DNA of 64,000 bases from Alkalibacterium putridalgicola (GTDB lineage Bacteria > Bacillota > Bacilli > Lactobacillales > Carnobacteriaceae_A): contig NZ_FOBL01000010.1 in the NCBI RefSeq assembly GCF_900109825.1, positions 1-64,000 on the forward strand, in the 5' to 3' direction. Positions 1-9,476 of the stretch are shown piece after piece (the stretch's first letter is position 1; each line of letters starts with the position of its first letter). Below the pieces are notes generated by a model. The model was given only the letters and a program-made list of their open reading frames with translations, had not been told where the DNA came from and made no database searches. The translations under genes were made by a program, and so were the position numbers.

Positions 1-153
1 TCACTAAACGGCTATTGCGACTACTTCCTGGAGAATTATAATATGAACTGGTCACTAAACGGCTATTGCGACCACTTCTTGAAGAATTACAGCATAAACT
101 GGTCACTAAACGGTTATTGCGACTACTTCTTGAAGAATTACAGCATGAACTGG
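1..153. repeat. 51-bp tandem repeat array, three copies, cut by window edge
   Basis: Three head-to-tail copies of a 51-bp unit lie at 1-51, 52-102 and 103-153; the array probably continues left of the window. The copies differ at eight positions, all transitions. Each contains CTATTGCGAC, a core shared with the 52-bp array near 38.2 kb. Because 51 is a multiple of three, plus-strand frame 1 stays open through all copies to a TAA at 187-189 and would encode a 17-residue repeat (S-L-N-G-Y-C-D-Y/H-F-L ... N-W). One minus-strand frame is also open, so coding is uncertain. It may be the 3' end of a repeat-protein gene or a non-coding minisatellite. Confidence 0.9.
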
Positions 154-195
154 TCACAATACCTTCAGAGAACACTTTACCTGGACTAAACTAGC

Positions 196-271
196 AAAGA
201 AGCTGGGAGTTTAGTGTAACCTCAAAAAGTTAGACTTTCTGAGGTCACTATACTTTCTTCCCAGCTTCTTT
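196..271. terminator. Large hairpin downstream of the dehydrogenase gene
   Basis: Perfect 13-bp inverted arms at 196-208 and 259-271 enclose a second nested stem (213-216 with 246-249, 219-224 with 240-245, 226-230 with 234-238). It lies 24 bases beyond the stop of the minus-strand gene at 296. The trailing U-run on the minus strand is short, so termination is plausible but not certain. The arm core GCTGGGA/TCCCAGC resembles the GGGAC/GTCCC hairpins at 37952 and 38529. Confidence 0.5.
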
Positions 272-295
272 AACTTTAAAATACAATTTGCTACC

Positions 296-1165
296 CTATT
301 CGTTTTCCCACCACAATTTGATGAGTGCTTGCGTTCCATCTTCTGCATGGCCCTTCTGACTCAATTGCTCGTATAATTCTTTTGCTAACTTAGTGGACGG
401 TAAGTTCAATCCCATCTTCTCTGCTTCATCCAGCGCTATACTCAAATCTTTTATAAAGTGTTTGACAAAAAAACCAGCCGAATAATCCTCTTTTAATATC
501 CTCGGAGAATAATTTTCCAGCGACCAGTTACCTGCTGCACCGCCACTCAACGTTTTCACTACTTTTTTTAGATCCAGCTCAGCTTTTTCTGCATACACAA
601 GCATCTCTGTCAGCCCAGTCATTGTGCCTGCGACCATTATCTGATTAGCCATTTTTGTATGCTGACCACTACCAGCAGGTCCATGCAGTTCCAGTGACGA
701 TGAGAAGAGCTGGAAAATCTCTTTCATATCATTGAATACTTGTTCATCCCCACCGACCATTATCGTAAGCGTTCCTTTTTTCGCACCGAGGTCTCCACCG
801 GAAACCGGTGCATCCAAGGCCTCTGCATGCTTTTCTTTTGCTGTCTGATTGATCTTTTCTGCCAGAGAAGGTGTACTGGTCGTCAAATCGATCAGGACTT
901 TATTCGCTACATCCGCCTTGAATATGCCTTTTTCTCCATAATAGACATCTTCTACATCTACAGGATACCCTACCATCGTAAAAATGATATCCGATGTTTC
1001 CGCAACATTCTGAGGGGTTTCAGCCCACACCGCACCTTTGGTTAAAAGTGTTTCGGCTTTTGCCTTTGTACGGTTATACACAGTAACGGCGTGATCATTT
1101 TTTAGCAGGTGCTCAACTACAGAAATTCCCATAACGCCTGTTCCTATGAATCCGATATTAGTCAT
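296..1165 (-). CDS. NAD(P)-dependent oxidoreductase, beta-hydroxyacid dehydrogenase family
   Basis: A 289-residue protein with an N-terminal Rossmann fold (GFIGTGVMG, residues 5-13), a substrate-binding signature DAPVSGG around 118-124, and the family's catalytic lysine in the GSGQHTKMANQ motif near 166-176. Members of this family (3-hydroxyisobutyrate, tartronate semialdehyde and related dehydrogenases) reduce or oxidise short beta-hydroxyacids with NAD(P). The exact substrate cannot be told from sequence. ATG start at 1165 is preceded by AGGAGTG with 6-7 bases spacing. It lies 67 bases after ptsI on the same strand with no strong terminator seen between them, so read-through from ptsHI is possible. 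Length is typical for the family. Confidence 0.88.
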   Translation of the reverse strand: MTNIGFIGTGVMGISVVEHLLKNDHAVTVYNRTKAKAETLLTKGAVWAETPQNVAETSDIIFTMVGYPVDVEDVYYGEKGIFKADVANKVLIDLTTSTPSLAEKINQTAKEKHAEALDAPVSGGDLGAKKGTLTIMVGGDEQVFNDMKEIFQLFSSSLELHGPAGSGQHTKMANQIMVAGTMTGLTEMLVYAEKAELDLKKVVKTLSGGAAGNWSLENYSPRILKEDYSAGFFVKHFIKDLSIALDEAEKMGLNLPSTKLAKELYEQLSQKGHAEDGTQALIKLWWENE

Positions 1166-1232
1166 ATGCTCACTCCTGTATTTTTAATATAGAAAAACAG
1201 ATTGAGCTCCAAATGGAACCCAATCTGTCTGA

Positions 1233-2957
1233 TCAATCTTTTACATATTGGTTAACTAACTCAATAACTTCATCCACCGTTGTGCATTCTGTAACAGCTT
1301 TATGAGACAATTCTTTCATTTCATCAGAATCCAGCTTTTTAAGCAGACTTCTGGTTTTAAGAATACTTGTTGCACTCATTGAGAATTCATCTAATCCCAG
1401 TCCGATCAGTAATGGAACTGCGATTTGATCTCCAGCCATTTCTCCGCACATGCCGGCCCATTTACCTTCGTTATGAGCAGCATCTATAACCATTTTCACA
1501 AGACGCAGAATAGATGGGTTATATGGTTGATACAGGTAAGAAACCTGCTCGTTCATTCTGTCCGCAGCCATTGTATATTGAATCAAATCATTTGTGCCGA
1601 TACTGAAGAAATCCACTTCTTTAGCGAACTGATCAGCTAACACTGCTGCAGCAGGAATTTCGATCATTATTCCGACTTCGATCGAATCAGAAACTTCCAC
1701 ACCTTTTTTGATCAACAAAGTTTTTTCTTCTTCCAGTATAGCTTTTGCTTCTCTAAACTCCTGCAGGGTCGCGATCATTGGGAACATGATACGTAGCGTT
1801 CCATGAACAGAAGCGCGAAGCAACGCTCTTAACTGGGTTCTGAAAATAGAATCCTGATCTAAACTGACGCGGATAGCGCGGTAGCCAAGGAACGGATTCA
1901 TTTCTTTAGGCAATTCTAAATAAGGAAGCTCTTTGTCCCCACCGATGTCCATCGTTCTCACGACGACCGGCTTACCTTCCATACCTTCCAGAACTTTTTT
2001 ATACGCTTCATACTGATCCTCTTCTGTAGGAAGTTCAGCAGAATCCATATATAAGAATTCTGTACGATATAGACCGATACCTTCTCCGCCGTTGTCTTTG
2101 ACACCGACTAAGTCTTTTGGTGTGCCGATATTTGCAGCCAATTCGACATGTTTGCCGTCTTTGGTCACACTCGGCTCATTTAACAGCTGATCCCATTCCA
2201 GTTTCAGCTTGTCATAGTCTTCAGCTTTCTTGTTGAATGAAGATATTTCCTCTTCAGAAGGATTGATGTAAACATCCCCTTCTAAACCATCAACGATAAG
2301 CTGGTCATTTTCAGACACGCGTTCAGTGATATCTTTTGTCCCAACGATCGCTGGGATTTCAAGCGATCTGGCCATGATAGCAGAATGAGATGTACGTCCG
2401 CCGACATTCGTGACGAATGCTTTGACATATTTCTTATTTAACTGAGCTGTGTCACTCGGTGTTAAATCTTCTGCAATGATGATAACTTCTTCTTCAATGG
2501 TTGCTGGTGAAGGCAAGGTCACATTCAAGAGATTTGCGATCACACGTTTTCTGACATCGCGGATATCGGCAGCACGTTCCTGCATGTATGCGTTATCTTC
2601 CATCCCCTCAAACATAGTGATGAATGTATTCGTCACCTGTTTAAAAGCATATTCCGCATTTACGTTCTCACTGTCGATAACAGCTTTTGTCTGATCCATT
2701 AGATCTGGATCTGACAACACCATGATATGAGCATCGAATACTTGTGCTTCTTCTTCGCCTAACGATTCAGCAGCAATAGCTCTGATTTTAGTTAATTGTT
2801 CTTTAGCTTTATCAGTTGCTTCTGTTAAACGTTTCATTTCAGCATCAGTATCAGAAATTTCATTTTTCTCGATTGTTAAGTCTGGTTCAACGAGTAAGTA
2901 GGCTTTTGCGTGAGCGATTCCATCACTTGCTGCAATTCCGGATACTTTTGAAGTCAT
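1233..2957 (-). CDS. ptsI: Phosphoenolpyruvate-protein phosphotransferase, PTS Enzyme I
   Basis: This 574-residue cytoplasmic protein transfers phosphate from phosphoenolpyruvate to HPr, the first step of PTS sugar uptake. The phosphorylated histidine is His191 in [13 protein letters not shown]. The C-terminal PEP-binding barrel shows the RTEFLYMD and RTMDIGGDK motifs and the conserved active-site cysteine in [11 protein letters not shown]. Its ATG overlaps the TAA stop of ptsH by one base (TAATG), so the two genes are translationally coupled, as in other Firmicutes. Full length for the family. Confidence 0.97.
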   Translation of the reverse strand: MTSKVSGIAASDGIAHAKAYLLVEPDLTIEKNEISDTDAEMKRLTEATDKAKEQLTKIRAIAAESLGEEEAQVFDAHIMVLSDPDLMDQTKAVIDSENVNAEYAFKQVTNTFITMFEGMEDNAYMQERAADIRDVRKRVIANLLNVTLPSPATIEEEVIIIAEDLTPSDTAQLNKKYVKAFVTNVGGRTSHSAIMARSLEIPAIVGTKDITERVSENDQLIVDGLEGDVYINPSEEEISSFNKKAEDYDKLKLEWDQLLNEPSVTKDGKHVELAANIGTPKDLVGVKDNGGEGIGLYRTEFLYMDSAELPTEEDQYEAYKKVLEGMEGKPVVVRTMDIGGDKELPYLELPKEMNPFLGYRAIRVSLDQDSIFRTQLRALLRASVHGTLRIMFPMIATLQEFREAKAILEEEKTLLIKKGVEVSDSIEVGIMIEIPAAAVLADQFAKEVDFFSIGTNDLIQYTMAADRMNEQVSYLYQPYNPSILRLVKMVIDAAHNEGKWAGMCGEMAGDQIAVPLLIGLGLDEFSMSATSILKTRSLLKKLDSDEMKELSHKAVTECTTVDEVIELVNQYVKD

Positions 2958-3223
2958 TATTCAGCCATTCCCTCATTTTTAATTGTTTCTTCGATTCCTG
3001 CGATGGCTTCTTTTTCGTCAGCTCCATCAGCTGTGATCGAAACTTCTGCACCTTTACCTACGCCTAAAGACATAACGCCCATGATAGATTTCAAGTTAAC
3101 AGACTTACCTTTATAATCTAATGTAATATCTGAGTTGAATTTGCTTGCCTGCTGTACTAACAACGTTGCGGGTCTAGCGTGGATCCCTGTGTCTGCAATA
3201 ATCGTGTATTCTCTTTTTTCCAT
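2957..3223 (-). CDS. ptsH: Phosphocarrier protein HPr
   Basis: An 88-residue HPr. His15 (in [10 protein letters not shown]) receives phosphate from Enzyme I, and Ser46 (in [12 protein letters not shown]) is the site that HPr kinase/phosphorylase modifies for carbon catabolite control in Firmicutes. The ATG at 3223 was chosen over an in-frame ATG at 3316 because it has AAAAGGAGC eight bases upstream and gives the conserved N-terminus MEKREYTI; the longer form would add 31 residues not found in HPr. First gene of the ptsHI operon. Confidence 0.97.
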   Translation of the reverse strand: MEKREYTIIADTGIHARPATLLVQQASKFNSDITLDYKGKSVNLKSIMGVMSLGVGKGAEVSITADGADEKEAIAGIEETIKNEGMAE

Positions 3224-3347
3224 TTGAACTGCTCCTTTTAAAAAAGTTTTTTTATTATGAAAAGAATAGAACCTCAGTCTGTTATGGATGTGTACTTTTT
3301 TTCCGTACTTTTCCATTAAACCGCCATTTTATTCTTTCTTCCTATAC

Positions 3348-3376
3348 AGATTACCACTTTTCTCCTTTACCTACAA
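3348..3376 (-). promoter_or_regulatory. Probable sigma-A promoter of ptsHI
   Basis: On the minus strand TTGTAG (3371-3376) and TAATCT (3348-3353) are separated by 17 bases, leaving a leader of roughly 115 bases before ptsH. It is close to, and diverges from, the clpE promoter region. Confidence 0.6.
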
Positions 3377-3406
3377 CTGTTTTTTCTCAACTCATATAAC
3401 TTATCC

Positions 3407-3435
3407 TTGAAAGTCAAAAATGGTCAATGTATAAT
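3407..3435 (+). promoter_or_regulatory. clpE promoter P1
   Basis: TTGAAA (3407-3412), a 17-base spacer and a perfect TATAAT (3430-3435). The first CtsR box occupies almost exactly the spacer, so repressor binding would block RNA polymerase. Confidence 0.8.
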
Positions 3436-3464
3436 AAATCTATCAAAGGTCAATATTGGTCAAG
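3412..3464 (+). promoter_or_regulatory. Two CtsR operator boxes upstream of clpE
   Basis: Two direct heptad repeats match the CtsR consensus RGTCAAA-N3-RGTCAAA: AGTCAAA-AAT-GGTCAAT (3412-3428) and GGTCAAT-ATT-GGTCAAG (3448-3464). A degenerate reverse-oriented element with two TTTGAAC half-sites lies at 3488-3506 by promoter P2. CtsR is the class III heat-shock repressor of clp genes in Firmicutes; ctsR itself is not in this window. Confidence 0.85.
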
Positions 3465-3493
3465 CTTTTTCGTGTGAACTCAAACCCTTTGAA

Positions 3494-3522
3494 CTGACCT
3501 TTGAACAGATAATACGTATAAT
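3494..3522 (+). promoter_or_regulatory. Possible clpE promoter P2
   Basis: CTGACC (3494-3499), a 17-base spacer and TATAAT (3517-3522). It would start transcription close to the ribosome-binding site (GAAAGGAAG). The -35 is weaker than that of P1. Confidence 0.5.
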
Positions 3523-3560
3523 AAAATTAGAACTTTATATAGAAAGGAAGTTTTCTTATC

Positions 3561-5822
3561 ATGATATGTCAACGCTGTATGGAGCGACCTGCAACAATTC
3601 ATTTAACCACAAGCGTCAATGGACGACGACGAGAAATTGACCTTTGTCAGAAATGTTATCGTGAAATAAAACAGCAAGAACAGCAAGGACGTTTGAATCA
3701 GGGAAACAGCCAGGATCCGTTTGGCTTCAATCAATTTGATGACCTCTTCCGTGCCCTGTCTCAGAATCAGAATCCAAATACAGAGAGACCCACTCCCCCT
3801 AACAGGCAGTTCTCCGGCAATAATCAGCAGCCTCCGATAAACGGCGGAGGACGTGGCGGTTTACTTGGTGAATATGGTGTGGACCTCACTCAAATGGCTA
3901 AGGACGGGAAGATAGACCCGGTGATCGGGCGTGACAAGGAAATCGAACGTGTCATTGAAATTTTGAACAGACGAACTAAAAATAATCCTGTTCTAACGGG
4001 TGAAGCCGGCGTGGGTAAAACTGCCATCGTCGAAGGTCTTGCGATGAAGATAGTCAATGATGAAGTGCCGCATAAACTGCAGGATAAAGAAGTTATCCGT
4101 CTCGATGTTGCCTCCCTTGTTCAAGGAACAGGAATCAGAGGTCAGTTTGAAGAGCGTATGCAACAGTTGATGAATGAATTGAAAGATAACGACAACATTA
4201 TCTTGTTCATCGATGAAGTGCATGAAATCGTCGGTGCCGGTTCTGCAGAAGGCAGCAGCATGGATGCCGGGAATATTTTAAAACCCGCTTTAGCCAGAGG
4301 CGAACTTCAAATGGTCGGTGCGACGACTTTAAACGAGTATAGAAAAATCGAAAAAGATCCCGCACTGGAACGCCGTTTACAACCTGTCAGAGTTAATGAA
4401 CCGACCATAGAAGAAACACTGACGATTTTAAAAGGTATCCAGAAACAGTATGAGGATTACCACCACGTTAAGTATTCAGATAAAGCGATCAAAAGTGCAG
4501 TAGAATTATCTCACCGTTATATCCAAGACCGTTTCCTGCCTGATAAGGCGATCGATCTGCTGGATGAATCCGGATCTAAAAAGAATCTGACGATTCAATC
4601 TGTTGATCCGAAATCACTGGAAGAAAAAATTGATGAAGCAGAAAAGCAGAAACAGGAATCCTTAGAAAAAGAAGATTATGAAAAGGCTGCTTTTTATCGT
4701 GATCAAGTCACAAAATACAAAGAAATGATCGAACAGCAGACTCCTCAGTCCGAACAGCCCGAAGTGACAGAACAGGATATTATAAATATCATCGAAATAA
4801 AAACAGGTATCCCTGTAGGTGAGTTAAAAGAAAAAGAACAGGCTCAGCTGAAAGATCTGGACAAAGCGCTCAGACACCATGTCATTGGTCAAGATGAGGC
4901 TGTTGACAAAGTAGCTAAAGCCATCCGCCGGAACCGTATTGGTCTCAGACAGAAAAACCGCCCGATCGGTTCATTTATGTTCGTGGGGCCTACTGGTGTC
5001 GGAAAAACAGAATTGGCAAAAACTCTCGCTCTTGAATTGTTTGGAAGCAAAGATGCTTATGTTCGGCTGGACATGAGCGAATATATGGAAAAACACAGCA
5101 CATCCAAACTGATCGGTTCGCCTCCAGGCTATGTTGGCTATGATGAAGCAGGACAGCTTACTGAAAAAGTCAGACGTAATCCATATAGTCTGATCCTGGT
5201 CGATGAAGTGGAAAAAGCTCATCCAGACGTCCTGCATATGTTCCTGCAGATCCTGGACGATGGACGCTTGACAGATGCTCAAGGGCGTACAGTCAACTTC
5301 AAAGAAACGATCATTATCATGACAAGCAATGCCGGAACGACCAATGTCGAATCAAGCGTAGGTTTTGGAGCTCAGATAAGCGGAGAACAGCATTCGATAA
5401 AAAATCGTCTTCAGGATTATTTCAGACCCGAACTGTTGAACCGCTTTGACGGAATCGTTGAATTCCATCCGCTCTCAAAAGAAAATCTGCTGGAAATCGT
5501 GGATCTGATGCTTGAAGATGTCAATGAAGCATTGAAGCAGCATGATATAACGGTACACGTCGATCAGTCAGCTAAAGAGAAACTTGTCGACTTAGGGTAT
5601 GATCCTAAGATGGGTGCACGTCCTTTAAGACGGGTTATAGAAGAACACATCGAAGATAAAATCGCTGAGTTTTATATCAACAATCCAGAACCAGGTAAAA
5701 TATCAGCAACAGTCGAAGATGATGCCATTGTGATCACTAAGAAATCAAAAGAACAGTCATCTAACGGCGAGTCGCAGAAAGCAAATGAAGAAACGAATAA
5801 AACTGACAGCACTGAACAGTAA
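3561..5822 (+). CDS. clpE: ATP-dependent Clp protease ATPase subunit ClpE
   Basis: A 753-residue HSP100 unfoldase that partners with ClpP to degrade misfolded proteins under heat or disulfide stress. The N-terminal zinc finger that defines ClpE is present (Cys3, Cys6, Cys29, Cys32), followed by a Gln/Asn-rich linker. Two AAA+ modules follow, with Walker A motifs GEAGVGKTA and [10 protein letters not shown], separated by a UVR-type coiled coil. The C-terminal tail is acidic and low-complexity. The ATG at 3561 follows GAAAGGAAG. The gene stands alone between its CtsR-controlled promoters and a bidirectional terminator. Confidence 0.97.
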   Translation: MICQRCMERPATIHLTTSVNGRRREIDLCQKCYREIKQQEQQGRLNQGNSQDPFGFNQFDDLFRALSQNQNPNTERPTPPNRQFSGNNQQPPINGGGRGGLLGEYGVDLTQMAKDGKIDPVIGRDKEIERVIEILNRRTKNNPVLTGEAGVGKTAIVEGLAMKIVNDEVPHKLQDKEVIRLDVASLVQGTGIRGQFEERMQQLMNELKDNDNIILFIDEVHEIVGAGSAEGSSMDAGNILKPALARGELQMVGATTLNEYRKIEKDPALERRLQPVRVNEPTIEETLTILKGIQKQYEDYHHVKYSDKAIKSAVELSHRYIQDRFLPDKAIDLLDESGSKKNLTIQSVDPKSLEEKIDEAEKQKQESLEKEDYEKAAFYRDQVTKYKEMIEQQTPQSEQPEVTEQDIINIIEIKTGIPVGELKEKEQAQLKDLDKALRHHVIGQDEAVDKVAKAIRRNRIGLRQKNRPIGSFMFVGPTGVGKTELAKTLALELFGSKDAYVRLDMSEYMEKHSTSKLIGSPPGYVGYDEAGQLTEKVRRNPYSLILVDEVEKAHPDVLHMFLQILDDGRLTDAQGRTVNFKETIIIMTSNAGTTNVESSVGFGAQISGEQHSIKNRLQDYFRPELLNRFDGIVEFHPLSKENLLEIVDLMLEDVNEALKQHDITVHVDQSAKEKLVDLGYDPKMGARPLRRVIEEHIEDKIAEFYINNPEPGKISATVEDDAIVITKKSKEQSSNGESQKANEETNKTDSTEQ

Positions 5823-5850
5823 CCGACTTCCTGAAATTTAAAATAAAGTA

Positions 5851-5909
5851 AAAAACACATATCCCCTTCCGGTTCAGATGAATGAACGTGAAAAGGGATA
5901 TGTGTTTTT
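5851..5909. terminator. Bidirectional terminator between clpE and prfC
   Basis: 15-bp perfect arms (5851-5865 and 5895-5909) are bordered by A-runs on the left and T-runs on the right, so the hairpin can end both the plus-strand clpE and the convergent minus-strand prfC transcript. Confidence 0.85.
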
Positions 5910-5917
5910 CTGTTTTT

Positions 5918-7510
5918 TTATAGTAGAGAGGTCAATTCTACTTCAGGATATTTATCACTGAACCATCTCTCAGCAAACTTATTTTCGAATAAGAACAACG
6001 GCTGATCGAAACGGTCTCTGACAAGCATATTACGGCTCGATCCCATGTTCTCATCCAGTTGATCCGGATTTACCCAGCGGGCAATACGGCTGCCGATAGA
6101 GGTCATGACGACTTCAGAATTATATTCATTGCGCATGCGGTGCTGGAAGACTTCAAACTGGAGCTGGCCTACCGCTCCGATGATATAGGTTTCGGTGTGA
6201 TACGATCTATACAGCTGAATGGCACCTTCCTGAACCAGCTGGTTGATCCCTTTGTGGAACGACTTCTGTTTCATTACATTTTTTGGTTCTACCTTCATGA
6301 AAAGTTCTGGTGTAAACTGTGGCAGTTCCTGGAATTCTATTTCATCTTTACCTGCGTACAGCGTATCTCCTATCTGGAAATTCCCTGTGTCATAAAGTCC
6401 GATGATATCTCCAGCAACTGCATCTGTCACTGTTTCTCTACTCTCTGCCATAAACTGAGTGGAATTGGACAACCTGATTTTCTTCCCAGTACGCGGCAGA
6501 GTAACGTCCATTCCCCGTTCAAATTTTCCAGAACAGATTCTCAAAAATGCAATACGGTCACGATGACGTGGGTCCATATTGGCTTGTATTTTGAAAACAA
6601 ATCCAGAAAATGTTGGTTCTGTCGGTTTAATGATATCGTTCGCTCTCGTTTCGTGAGCAGACGGTTCTGGAGCAAACTGCAGGAACGTTTCAAGAAAAGT
6701 CTGGACCCCGAAATTAGTCAAAGCCGAACCAAAGAATACGGGGCTCAATTTCCCTGCAGCGATTGCTTCAGTTGAAAATTCGTTCCCCGCTTCTTTCAGG
6801 AGTAAAGCTTCTTCAAGCACTTGATCATAGAGTGATTCCTTTTTGATCCTGTGCTCTCCCTCTATCTCTCCCTCTTTATTCAACGGGATGAAACGTTCGC
6901 CATTATTGGTTTCTTCAGGTCTGAATGCTTCGATCCGATTGTGATAAAGGTCGTATAAGCCCAAAAGTGTCTTTCCGGAACCGATCGGCCAGTTCATGGG
7001 GTAGGCATCGATTTCAAGAACTTCTTCCAGTTCTTCTATCAGCTCAAGGGGTTCTCTACCGTCTCTGTCTAGTTTATTCATAAATGTAAAAATAGGAATG
7101 CCTCTCATTCGACAGACTTTGAATAGTTTTTTCGTCTGTTCTTCGATACCTTTTGCGCTGTCCACGACCATGACAGCCGCATCGACAGCCATCAATGTAC
7201 GATAGGTGTCTTCAGAGAAATCTTCATGCCCCGGAGTATCCAGGATATTGATCCGTTTATTCTGATACTCGAACTGCATGACAGAACTCGTTACTGAGAT
7301 CCCTCTTTGCTTTTCGATTTCCATCCAGTCAGATTTGGCGAATTTACCCGATTTCTTGGCCTTTACAGTTCCAGCCTGTCTGATTGCTCCGCCAAACAGA
7401 AGCAGCTGTTCGGTAATTGTCGTTTTCCCTGCATCCGGATGGGAGATGATAGCGAATGTCCGTCTTCTTTTTACTTCTTTAGTCAATTCATTACTTTTAT
7501 TATCAGTCAA
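5918..7510 (-). CDS. prfC: Peptide chain release factor 3
   Basis: A 530-residue translational GTPase that recycles RF1/RF2 after peptide release. The G domain is at the N-terminus: P-loop SHPDAGKTT, switch [10 protein letters not shown] and the NKLD guanine-specificity motif. RF3 is found in Lactobacillales and staphylococci but not in Bacillus subtilis. The start is TTG at 7510 (Met-Thr-Asp-Asn), with AAGGAC about nine bases upstream; no ATG fits the conserved N-terminus. It begins 11 bases after the AI-2E family gene, suggesting co-transcription. Confidence 0.95.
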   Translation of the reverse strand: MTDNKSNELTKEVKRRRTFAIISHPDAGKTTITEQLLLFGGAIRQAGTVKAKKSGKFAKSDWMEIEKQRGISVTSSVMQFEYQNKRINILDTPGHEDFSEDTYRTLMAVDAAVMVVDSAKGIEEQTKKLFKVCRMRGIPIFTFMNKLDRDGREPLELIEELEEVLEIDAYPMNWPIGSGKTLLGLYDLYHNRIEAFRPEETNNGERFIPLNKEGEIEGEHRIKKESLYDQVLEEALLLKEAGNEFSTEAIAAGKLSPVFFGSALTNFGVQTFLETFLQFAPEPSAHETRANDIIKPTEPTFSGFVFKIQANMDPRHRDRIAFLRICSGKFERGMDVTLPRTGKKIRLSNSTQFMAESRETVTDAVAGDIIGLYDTGNFQIGDTLYAGKDEIEFQELPQFTPELFMKVEPKNVMKQKSFHKGINQLVQEGAIQLYRSYHTETYIIGAVGQLQFEVFQHRMRNEYNSEVVMTSIGSRIARWVNPDQLDENMGSSRNMLVRDRFDQPLFLFENKFAERWFSDKYPEVELTSLL

Positions 7511-7521
7511 TATAAACGTCC

Positions 7522-8640
7522 TTACTCTTTAAAATTATTTTTGTCTATTGAATACTTAATCAGTTTCTGTTCATGATACATTTTGATCAGGTATGTCCCG
7601 ATCGTTTTCAGGATCGCAAAAACAGGGACCCCGACCAGCATACCGATAAGCCCTGCTATATTGGCAGATGCCAGCAGTACCAGTATGACAGTCAGCGGAT
7701 GGATAGCCAGGGACTTCCCGACAAGGAACGGTGTGAATAAGTTACTATCCAGCTGCTGTGCAACGAGTACAAAAACAGCAGCCAGTATGGCCCGTGCAGG
7801 AGATTCGATCAGTCCGACAACGATTGCTGGTCCTGCTCCGATAAACGGACCGACATATGGTATGAAATTAGTGATAGCGGCAAAAAATGACAGCAGGAAA
7901 GCGGAAGGCAAACCTATGATGGAATACATAAAAAAGAGCAGTGCCCCAACCAGTAAAGAGGCCAAACCTTTTCCGCTGATATAGCTTGAAATGGTATTGT
8001 CTGTCTGAATGATCATTTCTTTTATATTTTTTTTGTATTTTGCAGGAGTCATGTCTACTACAAGAGGCAAAAATTTATGACCATCATGAAGCATATAGAA
8101 TAAGATCACCGGTACTGTAATAAATAGAAAAGCCAGTTCCGTGAAGGCCTGGATAGCACTGCCGACACCTGAAGCCATTCCAGACAGGAAACGCGATCCG
8201 ATATCTCTCAACCATATTTCAAGATTGTCAAGAGCCATAGTGATATCGATCTGCTGCATCCATGGCTCTTCAGCTAAACGATTAGCGTATATTTCCAGTT
8301 CACTGATAAACATTGGTATACCGGAAATCAGATTGGAAGTCTGTTCAATGAGCATAGGTATGCCGAGAAGGATCGATAGAGCAATAAATCCGATCAGTAA
8401 GATCATCACGACAGCCACGCCGATGATCCGTTTTACTCTAAAACGTTCCAGCAGTTCGACTAAAGGATTCAATAAATAATACAGAAATCCCGCTATCAGC
8501 AGTGGCATAAATAACGCAGTTAGAATGCCGACTAAAGGATTTAATATAAAATCAATACGTTGAAGCACGTAAATGAGTATGGCTGCTGCTAAGAGCCATA
8601 CTGTCCAGAACATTAATTTAGATTCTCTCCAGTTGATCAC
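7522..8640 (-). CDS. AI-2E family transporter (YrrI/PerM-like membrane protein)
   Basis: A 372-residue polytopic membrane protein with about seven or eight hydrophobic segments, grouped at residues 10-95 and 150-345, and the family's charged loop in between. The AI-2E family includes E. coli TqsA, an autoinducer-2 exporter, but many members transport other compounds, so the substrate is unknown. The start is GTG at 8640 after a strong GAGGGGG. The gene is just upstream of prfC. Confidence 0.85.
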   Translation of the reverse strand: MINWRESKLMFWTVWLLAAAILIYVLQRIDFILNPLVGILTALFMPLLIAGFLYYLLNPLVELLERFRVKRIIGVAVVMILLIGFIALSILLGIPMLIEQTSNLISGIPMFISELEIYANRLAEEPWMQQIDITMALDNLEIWLRDIGSRFLSGMASGVGSAIQAFTELAFLFITVPVILFYMLHDGHKFLPLVVDMTPAKYKKNIKEMIIQTDNTISSYISGKGLASLLVGALLFFMYSIIGLPSAFLLSFFAAITNFIPYVGPFIGAGPAIVVGLIESPARAILAAVFVLVAQQLDSNLFTPFLVGKSLAIHPLTVILVLLASANIAGLIGMLVGVPVFAILKTIGTYLIKMYHEQKLIKYSIDKNNFKE

Positions 8641-8719
8641 TTTATCCCCCTCTTTTACTTGTTTCTCTTACATTATAAGCGACACAGCCTTCTATTGAAA
8701 GAGTAAGTTCGGTGATACA

Positions 8720-8748
8720 TTGACGACAAACGTAAATATTGCTATAGT
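8720..8748 (+). promoter_or_regulatory. Promoter of the GNAT gene
   Basis: TTGACG (8720-8725), a 17-base spacer and TATAGT (8743-8748), 29 bases before the ATG at 8778. Confidence 0.75.
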
Positions 8749-8777
8749 AAGACATAATTTCAGAAAAGAGGGATAGT

Positions 8778-9212
8778 ATGGATTTTAAAACAACCACAGA
8801 TATATTATCTGAAGTCTATCGTGATTCAATCGCTATCAGAGCAGAAGTATTTATCGAGGAACAAAAAGTGGATCCGTCCTTGGAGATAGACGAATTAGAA
8901 GATCAGACGCTGCATATCGTCGGTTATGAAGATGATAAACCTGTCTGTACCGCTCGTTTACTGAAAAAGGCTGATAATTCTGTCAAGGTTCAGCGGGTAG
9001 CCGTTCTTTCACCTTATCGTAAACGAGGTATGGGAAGACTGTTGCTTAAACATATCGAGAAAATCGCCAAAGAGCAGTTGCATGGTTCAAGCCTTATTCT
9101 GGATTCACAAGACCACGCCATTTCTTTCTATGAAAAAGAAGGATTTACAGTCCACGGTGAAGGTTTTTTAGATGCCGGCATCCCTCATCATTTTATGCAG
9201 AAAAAAATATAA
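8778..9212 (+). CDS. GNAT family N-acetyltransferase (YjcF-like)
   Basis: A 144-residue single-domain acetyltransferase. The N-terminal RAEVFIEEQKV segment and the EIDELEDQTLH segment, the acetyl-CoA loop YRKRGMG, and the end FLDAGIPHHFM are all like the B. subtilis YjcF/ElaA-type group. The acceptor substrate is unknown. It has its own sigma-A promoter and an AGAGGG ribosome-binding site. It ends one base before the convergent DUF3006 gene, and I see no clear terminator. Confidence 0.88.
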   Translation: MDFKTTTDILSEVYRDSIAIRAEVFIEEQKVDPSLEIDELEDQTLHIVGYEDDKPVCTARLLKKADNSVKVQRVAVLSPYRKRGMGRLLLKHIEKIAKEQLHGSSLILDSQDHAISFYEKEGFTVHGEGFLDAGIPHHFMQKKI

Positions 9213-9476
9213 TCAGTGTTTATCCGGTTTCTTATTAAGTGACTTATTAAGAAGCCTTTTTCTTTTACAGCGGTTGACCTCAAGTCTTCTTTCTTTTTCT
9301 TTGATATCTCTCTTCAAGTAAACAGCTGCCCGGTCCTGTTTCTTCTCAACGAGAAAAACATCCCCGAGTTCGTAATCTTCGGGGAGTTCCCCAACCGGTA
9401 CATATAGAGGCTCTTTAGATGAATCGGGAACGAGACGGGCGGTTTCGCCTTCTATTTCTTCTAACACCACATACAT
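9213..9476 (-). CDS. DUF3006 family protein
   Basis: An 87-residue protein with a small beta-rich N-terminus (MYVVLEEIEGETARLV) and a very basic C-terminal tail. It matches the DUF3006 type, which in Firmicutes is often encoded next to a ComEC-like metallo-hydrolase. No biochemical role is known. The ATG at 9476 overlaps the TGA of the upstream hydrolase (TGATG), with GGAGG inside that gene, so translation is coupled. Confidence 0.75.
   Translation of the reverse strand: MYVVLEEIEGETARLVPDSSKEPLYVPVGELPEDYELGDVFLVEKKQDRAAVYLKRDIKEKERRLEVNRCKRKRLLNKSLNKKPDKH

Noticed and set aside
6059-6775. 238-codon plus-strand open frame
   Set aside because: It is antisense to the conserved prfC, lacks a ribosome-binding site and resembles no known protein.
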